This document shows, in pieces, positions 16,770 to 26,072 of a stretch of 64,000 nucleotides of DNA (within the stretch, counting starts at the first letter, position 1; every line of letters starts with the position of its first letter). The notes under the pieces are model-generated. The model saw only the letters and a list, made by a program, of their open reading frames with translations. It was not told where the DNA came from and searched no databases. This DNA comes from Zunongwangia atlantica 22II14-10F7 (GTDB lineage Bacteria; Bacteroidota; Bacteroidia; Flavobacteriales; Flavobacteriaceae), in contig NZ_ARYN01000001.1 in the NCBI RefSeq assembly GCF_002094855.1, positions 186,001 to 250,000 on the forward strand, read 5' to 3'. A program made the position numbers and the translations under genes.

Positions 16770-17676
16770 TTAAAATTGTTTTTTGTGATTTTTTATCTGA
16801 AACAGAAAAATCTTGGATGGTCTTCCATACAAATTCTGCTTCTTTTAGAAAGAACTGATGGTCTCCCCCTGTAGAGGTAACAGTTTTTACGTTTGTAAAT
16901 TCTCTTGATAAGTCTATAGCATTTTTGAGCGGTGCAGTAGTGTCCTTTGCTCCGTGAATGAAAAGCACTTTTGTGTTTCTAATCTTTCTTGCAATCCCGT
17001 ATAAATCTGTTTTTAGGATTATCCTCGTAAGCGAATAATAGTAGCTCTGCCAATGGTGTTTTTTTGCATCTTCATAAACATCATCCGTGAGGTTGTCTGG
17101 TTTAAATGCACGCGACATAAAAATGGGATGAATCATACAGATGTATTTAGAGAATCTGCTTGTTGATATTCTGTCCACAAAGGAATGTGAGGACATAATT
17201 TTTTTAAATTCATCTGCATCCTGATAAACAGGTATTCCAATAAAAATGCCTGCTTTGAGCCAATTTGAGTGTTTTTCCAATAGGGCCATTGAAATTATAG
17301 CGCCCATAGAATGACCGGCAACTATGGTTTTTCCATCATTGAATCCTTCTTTTTGCAAAACCAATTCTAAAGCTTTAAGTTGAACTGAAAGCGAATAATC
17401 ACTTTGTGGTTTTGGCGAATCACCAAAACCCAAAAGGTCTATTAATAGCAAAGTGTGTGTTTTTGAAATGCTTTCTAAATTGCGTTTCCAATAATTCAAT
17501 GACCCTGTCAAACCGTGCAGCAAAACGAGTTTGTTTTCACCCGCACCTATAATTTCATAATTTAAGAGTGTTTTGTCAGCATCATAAGCTGGGTGCTTAA
17601 CAATCTTATAATGTTGATATCCTGCTATAGCGACCACAGGAAAAATGAAAAATATGGATATGAGTAGTAATGTCAT
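16759..17676 (-). CDS. Alpha/beta-hydrolase with N-terminal membrane helix
   Basis: 305 residues. A hydrophobic N-terminus (TLLLISIFFIFPVVAIAGY) acts as signal anchor or signal peptide, followed by an alpha/beta-hydrolase domain: oxyanion-hole HGLTGSLNYW, nucleophile elbow GHSMGAIIS, an Asp in FIHGAKDTTAPL and a His in TGGDHQFFL, completing a Ser-Asp-His triad. Substrate unknown; esters or lipids are likely. It overlaps the symporter gene by four bases and pfkA by 11, so it is made from the same message, but it has no obvious glycolytic function. Confidence 0.85.
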   Translation of the reverse strand: MTLLLISIFFIFPVVAIAGYQHYKIVKHPAYDADKTLLNYEIIGAGENKLVLLHGLTGSLNYWKRNLESISKTHTLLLIDLLGFGDSPKPQSDYSLSVQLKALELVLQKEGFNDGKTIVAGHSMGAIISMALLEKHSNWLKAGIFIGIPVYQDADEFKKIMSSHSFVDRISTSRFSKYICMIHPIFMSRAFKPDNLTDDVYEDAKKHHWQSYYYSLTRIILKTDLYGIARKIRNTKVLFIHGAKDTTAPLKNAIDLSREFTNVKTVTSTGGDHQFFLKEAEFVWKTIQDFSVSDKKSQKTILNEY

Positions 17677-19016
17677 ATTTTTAAAGTTTTATCATTAACC
17701 AATATTGGGGTTTTACCATAAAATCTATTAAAAACCATACAAGCTGTGAGGTCACCCGTTACGTTTCCAGTAGTCCTGAACATTCCCAACAATCTTTCTA
17801 CACCAATAATAATGATGATGCCTTCGGCTGGAATACCGACACTTCCCAAAACAGAAGCGAGTATCACCACACCACCTCCGGGAATGGCAGGTGTGCCGAT
17901 TGAAGCAGCAACGATAGTTACAATGACCACAATAATATTGAGTAAACTCATTTCCAGTCCATAGGCTTGGGCTATAAAAAGAGTTGTTATCGTTTGATAG
18001 AGTGCAGTACCATCCATATTGACGGTTGCGCCAATGGGAATGATAAAATTGCTAATGGTCTTGTCCACCTTTAGTTTTTCTTCGGCTGTTTGAAGAGAAA
18101 GTGGCATCACAGCGGCAGAGCTTGTGGTTGAAAAAGCCAATAGCTGAACATCCCTTATTTTTTTCAGGAAATGCATAGGGTTTGATTTTCCAAGAAGCAC
18201 AATTAGCCCTAAATAGAAAATCACTAAGAATAACAGACCGAGCAAGACGACACCCACATAGTAGGTGAGGCCAGATAGAGAACTCAAACCAACGCTAGAG
18301 GTGAGCTGCGCCATAAGTCCGAAAACAGCAATAGGCACTAGAAGCATTGACCATTTTACTACTGTCATACAGACTTCCTGAATGGCACTTAGAAGCAGCT
18401 TCACTGGGCGCAGTAAGGCATTTTCAAGTGATAGCACAGCTACACCAATAATGATTGTGAAAATTACAATGCTTAACATTTCACCACTTACCATAGATGC
18501 CAACGGGTTTTCGGGAAGTAAGTTTGAGATGGCATCAGGAATCGTTTCAATTCCGAAGGAAAGCTCTGGATTTTCCGTTGGAACAGCTGTAATTTCATTA
18601 TGTTCAGCTAGAGCCTGTTGATGTAAAAAGCGACCCGGTCTAAAAATTTGGGATAGTATCGTACCAATGCTAACCGAAACTATTGTTGTGCCCAAAAAAT
18701 ATAGTAAAACACCACCACCTAATTTTTTTAAACTGTCCTTATCATTACTTGCGATTCCTGTGATGATGGAAGCCACAATCAACGGAATCATAATCATTTG
18801 AACCAGTTTCAGAAATAGTACACCGGGCAATGCCAGCCAATTCCCCGCGATATCTGCTGTTTCTTTAGAAATCCATCCATTTTGTGGACTCAATAACAGA
18901 CCAAATCCAACACCTAACAACAAAGCAATGATTACTTTAAGCCATAGACGGCTTTCTACCAGTTTAAGGAGGTAGTGGTTAAGTGATTTTAATGATTTTA
19001 TCTCTGTGTCAAACAT
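17673..19016 (-). CDS. Dicarboxylate/amino acid:cation symporter (DAACS family)
   Basis: 447 residues with about eight membrane helices and two re-entrant loops of the GltP/DctA/GltPh fold. Visible signatures: the Ser-rich first hairpin AFSTTSSAAVMPLSL, TVNMDGTALYQ (the NMDGT cation-site motif), and the second hairpin region with GTPAIPGGGVVILA. The C-terminal GVERLLGMFRTTGNVTGDLTACM carries the substrate-binding Asp and Asn/Thr residues. It imports glutamate, aspartate or C4-dicarboxylates with Na+ or H+. It is positioned between aldolase and hydrolase genes, suggesting carbon supply to the same metabolic module. Confidence 0.92.
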   Translation of the reverse strand: MFDTEIKSLKSLNHYLLKLVESRLWLKVIIALLLGVGFGLLLSPQNGWISKETADIAGNWLALPGVLFLKLVQMIMIPLIVASIITGIASNDKDSLKKLGGGVLLYFLGTTIVSVSIGTILSQIFRPGRFLHQQALAEHNEITAVPTENPELSFGIETIPDAISNLLPENPLASMVSGEMLSIVIFTIIIGVAVLSLENALLRPVKLLLSAIQEVCMTVVKWSMLLVPIAVFGLMAQLTSSVGLSSLSGLTYYVGVVLLGLLFLVIFYLGLIVLLGKSNPMHFLKKIRDVQLLAFSTTSSAAVMPLSLQTAEEKLKVDKTISNFIIPIGATVNMDGTALYQTITTLFIAQAYGLEMSLLNIIVVIVTIVAASIGTPAIPGGGVVILASVLGSVGIPAEGIIIIIGVERLLGMFRTTGNVTGDLTACMVFNRFYGKTPILVNDKTLKI

Positions 19017-19024
19017 TCTGTTGA

Positions 19025-20086
19025 TTATGCTATATTAATTTTATTATCCAGATACACTTCCTGAACAGATTGTAATACTCTTACGCCTGCGCTAAAGGGC
19101 TTTTGAAATGCTTTTCTTCCCATTATCAGCCCAGAGCCACCAGCCCTTTTATTGATGACGGCAGTTGTTACAGCTTCGGACAAATCTGATTTGCCTTTGG
19201 AACCACCACCTGAATTAATCAGCCCTATTTTACCCATATAGCAATTGGCTACTTGCAACCTGCAAAGGTCAATAGGGTGGTCTGTGGTAAGGGTTTTATA
19301 CATTTCATCATCATATTTTCCAAATCCTATCTCTTTGAAACCAAAATTATTGGTAGGTAATTTTTGTTTGATGATGTCTGCTTGAATAGTAACACCCAAA
19401 TGGTTTGCCTGCCCAGTTACATCGGCAGCTGCGTGATAATCTTCCTTGTTGGTTTTAAATGCCTCGTTCCGTGTATAGCACCATAAGATGGTGGCCATTC
19501 CCAGATTGTGTGCTTCTTCAAAAGCTTCAGCTATTTCTTTTAGCTGTCTGTTGCTTTCTGCTGAACCAAAATAAATCGTAGCTCCTACGGCAATTGCTCC
19601 CATATCCCAGGCATTTTTTACCTTACCAAATAATGTTTGGTCATATTTATTTGGATAGGTAAGTAGCTCGTTATGGTTAATCTTGACGATAAAAGGGATT
19701 TTATGGGCATATTTTCGGGCGTTCAATCCCAATACACCAAACGTGGATGCCACACCATTGCAACCAGCTTCCATAGCAAGTTTTATGATGTTCTCTGGGT
19801 CAAAATAATCTGGGTTTTTATAGAATGAAAAGGCCGCGCTATGCTCAATACCTTGGTCAACAGGAAGGATACTTAAATAACCAGTTCCTGCCAGATTTCC
19901 GTGATTGTACAATTGTGAAAGACTTCGAAGCACCTGCGGATTTCTGTTGCTACTGCCAAATACTTTTTCTAAACTATTTTTGCTTGGCACTTGCAATTCA
20001 TCCTTTGTTATTTTTTCACAAACGTGTTCTAAATAGAAGTCTGCTTTTTCTCCTAAAAGTTCTACTATATTCTTGTCTGTTTTCAT
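19025..20086 (-). CDS. Class I fructose-bisphosphate aldolase (DhnA type)
   Basis: 353 residues of the DhnA/FbaB-type Schiff-base aldolase, which splits fructose 1,6-bisphosphate without a metal ion. Evidence: [18 protein letters not shown] near residue 75, [16 protein letters not shown], a [10 protein letters not shown] segment in the barrel and the phosphate-binding [18 protein letters not shown] and [18 protein letters not shown] near the C-terminus. Metal-independent aldolases fit a metal-stress setting, since class II enzymes need Zn or Fe. It is 11 bases downstream of the GAPDH gene. Confidence 0.92.
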   Translation of the reverse strand: MKTDKNIVELLGEKADFYLEHVCEKITKDELQVPSKNSLEKVFGSSNRNPQVLRSLSQLYNHGNLAGTGYLSILPVDQGIEHSAAFSFYKNPDYFDPENIIKLAMEAGCNGVASTFGVLGLNARKYAHKIPFIVKINHNELLTYPNKYDQTLFGKVKNAWDMGAIAVGATIYFGSAESNRQLKEIAEAFEEAHNLGMATILWCYTRNEAFKTNKEDYHAAADVTGQANHLGVTIQADIIKQKLPTNNFGFKEIGFGKYDDEMYKTLTTDHPIDLCRLQVANCYMGKIGLINSGGGSKGKSDLSEAVTTAVINKRAGGSGLIMGRKAFQKPFSAGVRVLQSVQEVYLDNKINIA

Positions 20087-20097
20087 CTTGATAGTAT

Positions 20098-21111
20098 TTA
20101 ATGGATTCCTAAACTTTCATTTGTTTTGGCTATGGATTTTGTACCATCTGTTTCAATTCCAGTTAATGCCCTAATAGCATCAATTGTTTCCGGGATTACA
20201 ATAGCTTGGTTATCGACCACGTAGGCATAAAAGAGTTCGTCTCCCTGTACCTTCAGCATATCTTCCCATAGTGCTACTTCGTACATATCGCCCCAAGGCC
20301 TTCCCATATCCAAGAACATTTCCTTAATGGTATTGTTAGAAACCAGACCTTGGTCATATTGAATCAATTTAATACGGCTGGACGTTTTGAAAGCATTTAG
20401 CACTTCTTGCTTTGTCGCCTGTTTTTTCAATTTCACATTCCAGTAGTGCATATGGCTCAATGTTTCGGGTACTTTTACCGCTGCGGTGATGACATCCAGT
20501 TCTGGGTCAACACTTTTAGCATCTGGACCTTGATGGCTTGGGATATCTTTTTCGGGAACCATCGTATTCATAATACCACCCAAATGACTTTCCCAAGGGT
20601 CTGTAGCTCTTCTTAAAAGTGTACCTCTGGCATAATCCAATAAATCGGCTCTTTTTAAAGCGGTCAAGGTTCTTAAAATAGACGTAGTATTACAGGAAAC
20701 TACTCTTGTCGCATTCAAGTTTAGAGCTGATTTGTAATTATTTTCTGCACTAAAGGAATGCCCTGTGGTTTCGTGTTTTTCGCCACCGTGTAGAATAAAT
20801 TTGATGTTTTGCTCCTTGTAGATAACGACATTCTGAGCGGCAATTTTTTTGGGTGTACAGTCCACAACAAGATCTGATTTCTTTAAAAGTTCCTGTAAGC
20901 TTCCTTTTACCGAAATCCCTTCAGATTTCATTTTATCAGCAGCATCTTTAGTTGCTGCATAAATGTCGTATTCCTTTCTTACGGCATTTTGAATTCGCCA
21001 GTCGCTAATGATATCACATACTCCCGAAAGCTTCATATCGTTTTGTAAGTTGATGGCATCTGCCACCCTTTTTCCAATGACTCCGTATCCTATAACTGCT
21101 ATATTTTTCAT
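20098..21111 (-). CDS. Type II (archaeal-like) glyceraldehyde-3-phosphate dehydrogenase
   Basis: 337 residues unlike the standard bacterial GapA. The N-terminus [18 protein letters not shown] is the dinucleotide-binding motif, [10 protein letters not shown] and [11 protein letters not shown] follow, and the catalytic Cys lies in [13 protein letters not shown] (about residue 142), where type I enzymes have [26 protein letters not shown] also fits archaeal type II GAPDH. These enzymes oxidise glyceraldehyde 3-phosphate with phosphate and NAD(P)+. A chromosomal type I gene is expected elsewhere. It pairs with the aldolase downstream, suggesting lateral gain as a unit. Confidence 0.93.
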   Translation of the reverse strand: MKNIAVIGYGVIGKRVADAINLQNDMKLSGVCDIISDWRIQNAVRKEYDIYAATKDAADKMKSEGISVKGSLQELLKKSDLVVDCTPKKIAAQNVVIYKEQNIKFILHGGEKHETTGHSFSAENNYKSALNLNATRVVSCNTTSILRTLTALKRADLLDYARGTLLRRATDPWESHLGGIMNTMVPEKDIPSHQGPDAKSVDPELDVITAAVKVPETLSHMHYWNVKLKKQATKQEVLNAFKTSSRIKLIQYDQGLVSNNTIKEMFLDMGRPWGDMYEVALWEDMLKVQGDELFYAYVVDNQAIVIPETIDAIRALTGIETDGTKSIAKTNESLGIH

Positions 21112-21130
21112 ATAAATTGATTTTTATTAA

Positions 21131-22477
21131 TTATGTTTTATTGTTCGTAGTTTCCATTCCCATTGGCATATTACCTTCATCGTCTGTGTGTGAAATCATA
21201 AAAAGGCGTTCTGCAACAAGTAATAGAACAATCCCAATCGCTGCTACGATAAGCACCAAAGGATCGTTCAGATATTTTATATAAAGAAAAGCTGCCAATA
21301 CCGCAATGTCCAATACGATGGCTATTAATGGGATGATAGGCTGAAAAACCACTTTGTTTTTAAGGTGACGGAACAGCCCCCAATGGATAGCGATATCCAT
21401 AATAAGGTAAAAAATAGCCCCAATGGATGCTATCCTTGTCAAATCGAAAAGCACGGTCAGTAAAATGGCGAGGGAAGACGTGAATATTAGTGCTGGATTT
21501 TTTAAGCTACCAAGTTTGGTTAAAGAAGGCACCTGTTTCATATTGCTGAGCATTGCCAACAAGCGTGAAGAGGAAAAGATACTGGCAATGACCCCAGAAA
21601 CCGTGGCAATAATGGCAATGCCAATGGTAATCCAGGAACCCCATTCCCCAAAAACAGGTTTTGCGGCGGCTGCAAGGGCATAATCTTTAGCTTCGATTAT
21701 TTCAGGAATGCTTAAACCTCCCGCAACAGCTAATGCCAAGGCTACATATATCAGTGTGCAGATAAGTATGGAAAACACGATAGACCTACCAAGATTTTTA
21801 TGCGGGTTTTTAATATCGGCCCCTTGGTTCGTGATAGTGGTAAAGCCTTTATAAGCAAGGATAGATAACGCCAAAGCGGCCACAAATCCGAAGCCTTGTG
21901 GTAATGTCTCAGTATTTTTGGGAATATAGTTTCCCGTAATATCGGCAAAACCTGAAATTGCAAGGCCGGCAATAGCTAAAATTGCTATTCCCACTACCTT
22001 TATAATAGCGGTAAATGTCGCGGTGGCACCAATAACCTTATTGCCCAGGATGTTCACTATATAAGCAACAACAATTAGCCCAACACCCAGGGTAGAGGCA
22101 TAACCTGCATAGGACTCGGGAAATAGTCTCAACGTATATGCTCCAAAAGTGCCCGCCACCAGACTTTCGGAAACTACCATTGATACGTACATCAGCAAAG
22201 AATAAAACCCTGTTGTTGTTCCAGGTCCATAGGATTTGTTAAGGAATTTAACCACACCTCCAGACGATGGAAAAGCATTTGAAAACTTGACATAGGAATA
22301 TGAGCTAAAACCCACCACAACAGCACCTGCAATAAATGCAATGGGAAATAGATCACCCACCAACTCTGCTATTTGCCCCATAAGGACAAATATGCCAGCA
22401 CCAATCATTACGCCTGTACCAAGAGATATGGAACCTAATAAGGAAAGCTTACTATTTTTATCTGTGGTATTTTTCAT
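21131..22477 (-). CDS. APC-family amino acid permease
   Basis: 448 residues with about 12 membrane helices. It starts with the APC signature LGSISLGTGVMIGAGIFVLMG (TM1 GAGIF motif), followed by FSNAFPSSGGVVKFLNKSYG typical of TM3, and FTTITNQGADIKNPHKNLGRS in the TM6-7 loop. It most likely imports an amino acid by proton symport. It lies 19 bases upstream of the GAPDH gene and 7 downstream of the NADH dehydrogenase gene. Substrate not predictable. Confidence 0.9.
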   Translation of the reverse strand: MKNTTDKNSKLSLLGSISLGTGVMIGAGIFVLMGQIAELVGDLFPIAFIAGAVVVGFSSYSYVKFSNAFPSSGGVVKFLNKSYGPGTTTGFYSLLMYVSMVVSESLVAGTFGAYTLRLFPESYAGYASTLGVGLIVVAYIVNILGNKVIGATATFTAIIKVVGIAILAIAGLAISGFADITGNYIPKNTETLPQGFGFVAALALSILAYKGFTTITNQGADIKNPHKNLGRSIVFSILICTLIYVALALAVAGGLSIPEIIEAKDYALAAAAKPVFGEWGSWITIGIAIIATVSGVIASIFSSSRLLAMLSNMKQVPSLTKLGSLKNPALIFTSSLAILLTVLFDLTRIASIGAIFYLIMDIAIHWGLFRHLKNKVVFQPIIPLIAIVLDIAVLAAFLYIKYLNDPLVLIVAAIGIVLLLVAERLFMISHTDDEGNMPMGMETTNNKT

Positions 22478-22484
22478 TTCAAAA

Positions 22485-23840
22485 TTATTTTTCCCTGTTT
22501 TTAATCGAAGATTTCGGTTTAAAGTTTCTAATAATCAGGCGGTTGCTCTTTTCATAAGTGAAATAACTTACCGCCCAATTAAAACCAACCATCAATCTAT
22601 TTCTAAATCCACTTATGGACATCAAGTGAACAACGGACCACAGCAACCAGGCGAAATAGCCTGCAAATTTAAATTTGCCCAAATCGGCAACTGCCTTGCG
22701 TTTTCCTACAGTGGCTAAGGAACCTTTATCTTTATATTTGAAAGGTTTTATGGATTTGTTATTTATGATATTTAATATCGAATCGCCCAGGTATTTACCT
22801 TGTTGAATAGCGGTCTGTGCTACTTGTGGATGTCCTTTTGGGGTTTCTTTGGAAATGAGTGCTGCGATATCACCTATGGCAAAAATGTTTTCGTAGCCTT
22901 CTACTTTTAAATTAGCATCGGTTTTAATCCGGTTGCCCCTGACTATGTGTTTTTCATCAATACCATTTGGGAATTGTCCTTTTACGCCAGCCGTCCAGAT
23001 AAGATTTTTAGCCAAAATGGTCTTACCACTTTTGGTAGTGACTTCGTTGCCGTCATAATTGCTTACAGCTTCATTTAATAATACCTTTACATTCAAATCC
23101 TCTAAATATTTGAGGGTTTTCGATGATGCCTTGTCTGACATTGTGCCTAACAACTCATCAATGGCTTCTATTAGATAAATATTCATAATGGAAGAAGGGT
23201 ACTCTGGGTAATCTTTGGGAAGGATGTATTTGCAAAACTCTGCCAAAGCTCCTGCCATTTCTACGCCTGCTGGACCACCACCTACTATTACAAAATTTGT
23301 CAGCGCGTCGCGTTCTTTATCATCACAAGTAATAGCTGCCTGTTCCAAATTTTGCAACATCATATGACGGATGTTGAGGGAATCGCGAATATCCTTCATC
23401 CCCAAACTATTTTCGGCCACAGAATCCATCCCAAAGAAATTGGTGGTCGTGCCAGTAGCCAACACTAAATAGTCATAAGAAACACTTCCCTTATTGGTCA
23501 ATATAGTATTTGAATCAGGTTGAATTTCCTCAACTTCAGCCAAACGAAAGAAAACATTTTTATAGCCATTGATTTGTTTTCTGAATGGAAATACAATACT
23601 GTCAGGCTCCAGGGCACTCGTTGCCACTTGATATAATAAAGGCTGAAACTGATGGAAGTTATTTTTATCGAGTAAAACCACTTGAACTTCTTTGTGTTTC
23701 AGTTTCTCAACCAATGCCAAACCTGCAAATCCTCCACCAACGATAACCACACGAGGTAATTTAGTATCTGGAAGACAGATTTCATCTGTTATCTTACAGG
23801 TGGATTCCAACGGAATGCTATGTGTTTGCTTTTCTTTCAT
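22485..23840 (-). CDS. Type II NADH dehydrogenase (NDH-2)
   Basis: 451 residues with two Rossmann motifs: FAD-binding VVIVGGGFAGLALVEKLK near residue 31 and NAD-binding FVIVGGGPAGVEMAGALAEF near residue 190, plus the FAD motif NIFAIGDIAAL near residue 310. The C-terminal SYFTYEKSNRLIIR region fits membrane-attached NDH-2. It passes electrons from NADH to quinone without pumping protons, a fast way to reoxidise NADH from GAPDH. The start overlaps the stop of the upstream usp gene by four bases. Confidence 0.92.
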   Translation of the reverse strand: MKEKQTHSIPLESTCKITDEICLPDTKLPRVVIVGGGFAGLALVEKLKHKEVQVVLLDKNNFHQFQPLLYQVATSALEPDSIVFPFRKQINGYKNVFFRLAEVEEIQPDSNTILTNKGSVSYDYLVLATGTTTNFFGMDSVAENSLGMKDIRDSLNIRHMMLQNLEQAAITCDDKERDALTNFVIVGGGPAGVEMAGALAEFCKYILPKDYPEYPSSIMNIYLIEAIDELLGTMSDKASSKTLKYLEDLNVKVLLNEAVSNYDGNEVTTKSGKTILAKNLIWTAGVKGQFPNGIDEKHIVRGNRIKTDANLKVEGYENIFAIGDIAALISKETPKGHPQVAQTAIQQGKYLGDSILNIINNKSIKPFKYKDKGSLATVGKRKAVADLGKFKFAGYFAWLLWSVVHLMSISGFRNRLMVGFNWAVSYFTYEKSNRLIIRNFKPKSSIKNREK

Positions 23841-24298
23841 TTTTTATTTCTATCTCTTGCAATGAGTACTGAACATTTGGCATTTGTGGTCAAATATTGG
23901 GATACAGAGCCCAATACTAAGCGTGAAAGTGCACCGTGACCCTGAGAGCCTACTACGATTAAATCTGCACCCCAATCTTCTGCTTTTTCATAAATAGTAC
24001 TTTTGGGCAGGCCACTAATAACACTTGTGGTTATGGTAAGTGCCTTGTTTTCGGCCTTGATTTTATCGAAAGCTTCTGAAACGATTTTGTTTCCCAATTT
24101 TTGAGCGTTACTTCTAATTTCTTCTATGTAATTTCCTATCCTGCCGCCCATAGTATGCAATCCCAGGCCGGTTGTTTTCGGAACTTCATAAACATTTATA
24201 ATATGAATTTCACTATTTGAGGATAGGGTCATTTTTATAAGTTCGTGAATGGCTACTTTACTGAAATCTGAACCATCTATGGCCAATAGTATTTTCAT
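23837..24298 (-). CDS. Universal stress protein, single UspA domain
   Basis: 153 residues beginning MKILLAIDGSDFSKVAIHEL, the normal start of the fold, with the ATP-binding pattern VVGSQGHGALSRLVLGSVSQYL (G-2x-G-9x-GS) near residue 120 and the closing CSVLIAR strand. It is thus of the ATP-binding class. It is translationally coupled to the NDH-2 gene downstream and follows the lycopene-cyclase-domain gene by 12 bases. Confidence 0.93.
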   Translation of the reverse strand: MKILLAIDGSDFSKVAIHELIKMTLSSNSEIHIINVYEVPKTTGLGLHTMGGRIGNYIEEIRSNAQKLGNKIVSEAFDKIKAENKALTITTSVISGLPKSTIYEKAEDWGADLIVVGSQGHGALSRLVLGSVSQYLTTNAKCSVLIARDRNKK

Positions 24299-24310
24299 AG
24301 TTTGAATGTA

Positions 24311-25021
24311 TTAGTTGGTTGATATTTCTTTTGATTTTATAAGTTTTCTCCAATACAAGTGTTCATATAATCCAGACCAATACATACCAAAGGTGAAAGC
24401 GAATAATAATTCTTCAATTGGAATTCCTAGAACAAGAATATGGGTCAGGTTGTCCAGATTCCAGTACAGCTCCACATATTGCGGATAAAACGGAAGGATG
24501 CTTCCGAAATAAATGAAGTACAGTATGGTAAACAAGATTCCTCCAACCCATATCTTTCCTTTTAAATCTGGGCGACAGTACAATGTTGCCAAACCACCAA
24601 AAAACATTGCAATGATGCCACAATAGATGTGGTTAAGCGTGGTGAAAAGACTAAATATGACGAATACAATGGCTGGAACAAAAAGTATATAAATATGTAG
24701 CTTATGTCTTTGGTGGCTCCGTTCGGTATGAGGCATATCTATATAGCCTTTTTTGAATATCAGATTATACAATACCGTCCCTATTCCGCCAATGGCAAAA
24801 GAGAAGATAAGGCTCTCAATATCAAAACCTGTTCTTTCCGCTAAATGGAATAAGGAAGGTGGCATCCAATATTCTGGTACAAATAATGGTTCTGTTAAAC
24901 CAAAGGGCATCGTAATAAGGCTCATTTTGAGCATTTCTTTTCTATACCCCTTTTTTGACAAATAGATTATTGCCCAAAGAGCAAGAATTATAAGAGACCA
25001 TATGAACCAGACATATTGCAT
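24311..25021 (-). CDS. Lycopene cyclase domain-containing membrane protein
   Basis: 236 residues with about seven hydrophobic helices. The pattern LITMPFGLTEPLFVPEYWMPPSL and the repeat unit with IPIEELLFAFTFGMYWSGLYEH near the C-terminus match the heterodimeric-type lycopene cyclase (CrtY-like) domain, in which the PxE(E/D) motifs are conserved. Classical members cyclise lycopene. No other carotenoid gene is in the window, so the substrate may differ. It sits between the copper small-protein genes and the usp-NDH2 pair. Confidence 0.82.
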   Translation of the reverse strand: MQYVWFIWSLIILALWAIIYLSKKGYRKEMLKMSLITMPFGLTEPLFVPEYWMPPSLFHLAERTGFDIESLIFSFAIGGIGTVLYNLIFKKGYIDMPHTERSHQRHKLHIYILFVPAIVFVIFSLFTTLNHIYCGIIAMFFGGLATLYCRPDLKGKIWVGGILFTILYFIYFGSILPFYPQYVELYWNLDNLTHILVLGIPIEELLFAFTFGMYWSGLYEHLYWRKLIKSKEISTN

Positions 25022-25039
25022 AAATTTTATTTTACTCTC

Positions 25040-25318
25040 TTATTTTTTGACTTTTATTTGCGCATTATAAAAAGCCGCAATACAGGCACCTATTAGCCAT
25101 CCTAAAATGAATATCTGTACTATTCCCAAACCAGCTTCCCATAGTGGCACATCCATCCTGATAATGCTTGTGGTATCTAAACCGTGCAATAGGCTGTTGA
25201 AAAAATCGATAGTGGCTTCTCGACCTGCTGTTGACATAACTATCATACAGCCTAAGTAAATTAGTGCCGCCGTAAGACCGAAAGCAAATCCGAGTTTTTT
25301 TACGTTTAATCGATACAT
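25040..25318 (-). CDS. DUF5676-like small membrane protein
   Basis: 92 residues with two hydrophobic helices (about 8-28 and 62-85): LGFAFGLTAALIYLGCMIVM and GLGIVQIFILGWLIGACIAAFYN. This arrangement, with a short hydrophilic part containing a HGLD motif, matches the DUF5676 membrane family, which is often found beside copper-resistance genes. Function unknown. Confidence 0.75.
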   Translation of the reverse strand: MYRLNVKKLGFAFGLTAALIYLGCMIVMSTAGREATIDFFNSLLHGLDTTSIIRMDVPLWEAGLGIVQIFILGWLIGACIAAFYNAQIKVKK

Positions 25319-25335
25319 AATTTTAAAGTTTTGAG

Positions 25336-25554
25336 TTAGTTGTCTGATTTTAATATCTTTTTTGATTCCTCAAATTCTTCCTTGGATATTTCGCCTTTTG
25401 CAAAGCGGTTTTTAAGAATATCCAGTGGACTGTCTTTTTTTGCTTTTTGATATGGGATATCTGCTGGAATGAAAAATATCCAAGCAAGTAAAACGACCCA
25501 TATAACCCACCATATTAGGTGCATTCCTCCAAAACTTCCATCGTAGTAGTGCAT
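25336..25554 (-). CDS. SHOCT-domain small membrane protein
   Basis: 72 residues: one membrane helix (WWVIWVVLLAWIFFIP) then a short C-terminal SHOCT motif, SPLDILKNRFAKGEISKEEFEE, which is a typical helical hairpin. Proteins of this layout occur in copper and other metal islands, with unknown molecular role. It lies 17 bases downstream of the DUF5676 gene stop on the coding strand order and belongs to the same run of small genes. Confidence 0.85.
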   Translation of the reverse strand: MHYYDGSFGGMHLIWWVIWVVLLAWIFFIPADIPYQKAKKDSPLDILKNRFAKGEISKEEFEESKKILKSDN

Positions 25555-25573
25555 AATTTTTAGATTTAAATTG

Positions 25574-25792
25574 TTATTGTTCCATTTCAGTTATTGTATA
25601 TCCACTAAGGGCATTGAGCTGATTTTGTAACTCATCTACCGAAAGAGCTTCTTTCATTGTGATAAGTGTAGCTCCTTTTGGTGCCAGAAAAATCTCTACT
25701 TTTTCGATGTTGGGATGTTCTTCCAAGGTCTTCTTGACTCTTGACACACATCCACCACAACTAATTCCGTTTATTTGATATTTTTGTGTCAT
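25574..25792 (-). CDS. HMA-domain metallochaperone
   Basis: 72 residues forming one heavy-metal-associated domain (beta-alpha-beta-beta-alpha-beta). The metal-binding loop is ISCGGCVSRVKKTL, with Cys12 and Cys15 in a CxxC arrangement, and the domain closes with LNALSGYTITEM. This is the CopZ-like type that hands Cu(I) to P-ATPases or binds it. It has no signal peptide, so it acts in the cytoplasm. A second gene of the same kind lies at 48661-48873. Confidence 0.9.
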   Translation of the reverse strand: MTQKYQINGISCGGCVSRVKKTLEEHPNIEKVEIFLAPKGATLITMKEALSVDELQNQLNALSGYTITEMEQ

Positions 25793-25804
25793 TGTGTTTC
25801 GATT

Positions 25805-26047
25805 TTAATGATGTTGATGCCCTTTATGCTTTTCTATTGGCTTCTCTGTTGATTCATTTTGACTATTGTGTTTATGACCACCGTGCCCGTGTGAACCGTG
25901 AGGCATAAATAGGTGACAGCCAAACATTAAAATGATGAAAATAAAGAGCGATGTTCCGCTTCCTATACCCAGAGTTGGTGCTAAAAAGATGAACAACAGT
26001 GGTAGCCCACAGCCGATGACCATCCATATCCAGTGATTTTTTTTCAT
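25805..26047 (-). CDS. DUF2933-like small membrane protein with His-rich tail
   Basis: 80 residues: two hydrophobic helices (about 7-25 and 33-49), a CGLPLLFIF motif in the first, and a tail rich in His and Gly (GSHGHGGHKHN, then KHKGHQHH at the end). This matches the DUF2933 family seen with copper-resistance loci. The His tail probably binds metal on the periplasmic or cytoplasmic face; topology is unknown. Confidence 0.75.
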   Translation of the reverse strand: MKKNHWIWMVIGCGLPLLFIFLAPTLGIGSGTSLFIFIILMFGCHLFMPHGSHGHGGHKHNSQNESTEKPIEKHKGHQHH

Positions 26048-26072
26048 TGGTTTTACATTTAGAGGTTAACAA

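Noticed and set aside
8042-24298. Complete archaeal AMP pathway (R15P isomerase, RuBisCO)
   Set aside because: Neither gene was found in the window, so the full pathway is not claimed.
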